Origin: Promethearchaeota archaeon
Lineage (GTDB): Archaea; Asgardarchaeota; Lokiarchaeia; Sigynarchaeales; SOKP01
Assembly: GCA_014730295.1 (NCBI GenBank)
Contig: WJIN01000301.1
Location: 1-64,000 of the forward strand
Length of the DNA stretch: 64,000 bases
Direction: 5' to 3'
Position numbers and translations under genes: made by a program. Below, in pieces: positions 62,525 to 64,000 of this stretch (positions are counted from its first letter, which is position 1; each line of letters opens with the position of its first letter). A model generated the notes under the pieces. The model was not told where the DNA came from. It did no database searches and saw only the letters and a list, made by a program, of their open reading frames with translations.

Positions 62525-64000
62525 ATGAGCGATAATATTAAAAAAACTATGGAAATAGGCGCGAAAGGTCCATTGGAGAGGCCCGTTCATATCCAGAAAG
62601 TTATTTTAGAAAATTTTCTCTCATTTAAAAAGGATGAAGTAGATTTTGGAGATAATAAATTTATTATTATAATTGGTCCAAATTGGAGCGGTAAGACTTC
62701 GATATTTCAAGGAATTAAATTTGCTCTCGGGAGTAACGAGCGTGGAGAGCGCTACCCAAAATGGTCAGATTTTATACGGCATGGACAAGACCATGCGATG
62801 GTTGAGATTCATATTTTAGATAATTCTAACTTATTAAAAATCAGAAGAACCGTTGTAAAAGGTCATTCTCCATTTTTTGAATTGAAAACACCCAAAGATA
62901 AAGAATTCAGAAAAATTAAAGTGAGTGAAATCCAAGAGATTGTTTCAGAGTTACATTATAATCCTGATAATCAATTTGCCTTTGTGAGTCAAGGGAAAAT
63001 TGATGCTATCAAGGATCTTAAGCCTACTGAACTTTGTACTTTTCTTGAAGAAGGAATCGGATTAATTGGATTAAGAAAGGAGATTTTACAGAAAAAGGAT
63101 GATATTGAGAATCTAAATTCAGAATTATTATCTCTAAACACGAAAAAGAATTCTTTAAATATCAATTTAGATCTATTGAGACCAAAATTAGAAAGATTAG
63201 AGGAAAAAAAAAAATTAGAGAAGGGAAAAAGGAAATTTGAAGATGAGTTATTATGGGCAAACCGTCAGAAATTATTATTGGAAATTGTGGATCTAACAGA
63301 CGAGGTTAAAAAACTAAATTCTTTAATCCATACGATTAAGACCCAAAAGCAAGAAAATCTCGAAGAAGTTGATTCATTATCAAAAGAAATTGAGCAATTA
63401 GAAGACGAAATTAACAAAATTTCAAAAGAACTTGGTCAAAATGAGTATCGAAAACAAGATTTAGTAGGTAAAATCAAGAGATGGCAAAAAGCAAAGGTTC
63501 AGATGAAAGAAGAACTGGACAGAATTTCTGAAAAAAGAAAAATTCAAGAAAAAAAGCTAGAAAATCTTCAAAAACAGAAAGTCAGCATTCAGAGCAATTT
63601 ATCTGCGGTTGATAAACAAGTCTCTGATATTGAAGAGAAAATTGAGGAATTAATTAAAGAACAAGCGGAATTATCGGATAAAATAGAAGAGAATAAGATA
63701 TTTTTAGAAAAATATAATCAATTAGCCTCTGAAATAAAGCAAAAAGAAGGTAAAATTGAAAAGAATGAAACCATAATAGGAGATCTTGATAGCCAAATTA
63801 ATCAACTGTTTCAAAGTTTCAAAGATATAAAACATAAGTTAGATAAAAACAAGTGGTTTTTAGAAAATCCAACTAAAAATTTATTAAAAGAGCTTGATGT
63901 TAAATTAGAAAAGACCTCATCGAGATTATTTTCTATTGAAGAAGAAATAAAGAGATTAGAACATGATAAATCACGTAAAATTACTGAATTCAAACGTTTG
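62525..64000 (+). CDS. SMC5/6-like or Rad50-like ATPase, N-terminal part, truncated by the window edge
   Basis: The frame from ATG 62525 stays open to the right edge (492 codons). Residues 25-110 form a head with VHIQKVILENFLSFKKDEVDF and IIIIGPNWSGKTSIFQGIKFALG (Walker A), followed by FIRHGQDHAMVEIHIL. FVSQGKIDAIKDLKPTEL then leads into coiled coil. The (F)xxxGQDHAxVEIxI and FVSQGKID elements resemble SMC5/6 heads more than Rad50 or bacterial SMC. The Walker B, signature and hinge lie beyond the edge. It pairs with the degenerate AAA+ gene upstream. Confidence 0.8.
   Translation, partial: MSDNIKKTMEIGAKGPLERPVHIQKVILENFLSFKKDEVDFGDNKFIIIIGPNWSGKTSIFQGIKFALGSNERGERYPKWSDFIRHGQDHAMVEIHILDNSNLLKIRRTVVKGHSPFFELKTPKDKEFRKIKVSEIQEIVSELHYNPDNQFAFVSQGKIDAIKDLKPTELCTFLEEGIGLIGLRKEILQKKDDIENLNSELLSLNTKKNSLNINLDLLRPKLERLEEKKKLEKGKRKFEDELLWANRQKLLLEIVDLTDEVKKLNSLIHTIKTQKQENLEEVDSLSKEIEQLEDEINKISKELGQNEYRKQDLVGKIKRWQKAKVQMKEELDRISEKRKIQEKKLENLQKQKVSIQSNLSAVDKQVSDIEEKIEELIKEQAELSDKIEENKIFLEKYNQLASEIKQKEGKIEKNETIIGDLDSQINQLFQSFKDIKHKLDKNKWFLENPTKNLLKELDVKLEKTSSRLFSIEEEIKRLEHDKSRKITEFKRL

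Noticed and set aside
1..64000. CRISPR arrays, tRNA or rRNA genes
   Set aside because: No regularly spaced repeats, no CCA-ending cloverleaf and no rRNA-like conserved stretch were noticed by reading.

Overview
The window is AT-rich, gene-dense and clearly archaeal. The archaeal signs are an archaemetzincin, an ADP-forming acyl-CoA synthetase split into two subunits, a family-4 uracil-DNA glycosylase, FilR1/ArsR/PadR-type winged-helix regulators, TATA-like boxes close to start codons, and mixed leaderless and AGGTGA/GGAGG-led starts. A seven-helix membrane protein with a C-terminal longin/Roadblock-like domain, several receptor-like membrane proteins and an SMC5/6-like ATPase point to an Asgard (Lokiarchaeia-like) lineage. 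That placement is inference. No rRNA, tRNA, CRISPR array or intact insertion sequence was seen.

Layout. 0-9 kb: single genes (HXXEE membrane protein, methyltransferases, NTF2-like protein, EamA transporter, archaemetzincin, BON protein, UDG4, metallo-beta-lactamase-fold protein). 8.9-11.5 kb: a Cys/His-rich ArsR regulator divergent from a 53-residue Cys-rich protein and an ABC-2 exporter, with a palindrome between them. 11.7-14.3 kb: an orphan AbiEi-like antitoxin, a metallo-beta-lactamase-fold paralogue that has lost its metal motif, a methyltransferase and an Hsp20. 14.3-21.7 kb: a nine-gene minus-strand acyl-CoA operon (winged-helix protein, acyl-CoA dehydrogenase, two crotonases, SCP2, membrane protein, acyl-CoA synthetase beta and alpha, MBL hydrolase), divergent from a FilR1-type regulator. 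22-36 kb: transport, signalling and surface genes, including the 7TM-longin protein, a Cys-rich PAS histidine kinase, a C25-like surface protease and a NERD helicase. 36.6-43.7 kb: a PadR regulator with a palindromic operator, a BtrH-like protein, two DUF3795 proteins, a methyltransferase, a UvrA-like ATPase without the UvrB-binding domain, and a decayed second UvrA-like gene. 43.8-52.4 kb: mixed metabolic genes and an unusual P-type ATPase.

The most striking locus is at 52.5-58.1 kb. An ArsR regulator diverges from an operon encoding an Acr3 arsenite exporter, a 554-residue fusion of a SAM methyltransferase with an HgcA-like corrinoid/5-TM protein, an HgcB-like ferredoxin ending in a Cys pair, a CxC thiol protein and an ArsC-type phosphatase-fold reductase. 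A small protein of unknown role and a second ArsC lie downstream. HgcA and HgcB are the known mercury-methylation pair. Here the corrinoid protein carries its own predicted methyl donor domain and sits among arsenic genes, which suggests SAM-driven methylation of a thiophilic metal or metalloid. The cap-helix motif differs from canonical HgcA (RG in place of GK), so the substrate is open.

The window ends in a gene pair of a degenerate AAA+ protein and an SMC5/6-like ATPase cut by the right edge. It may be an archaeal SMC complex with a dedicated inactive ATPase partner.
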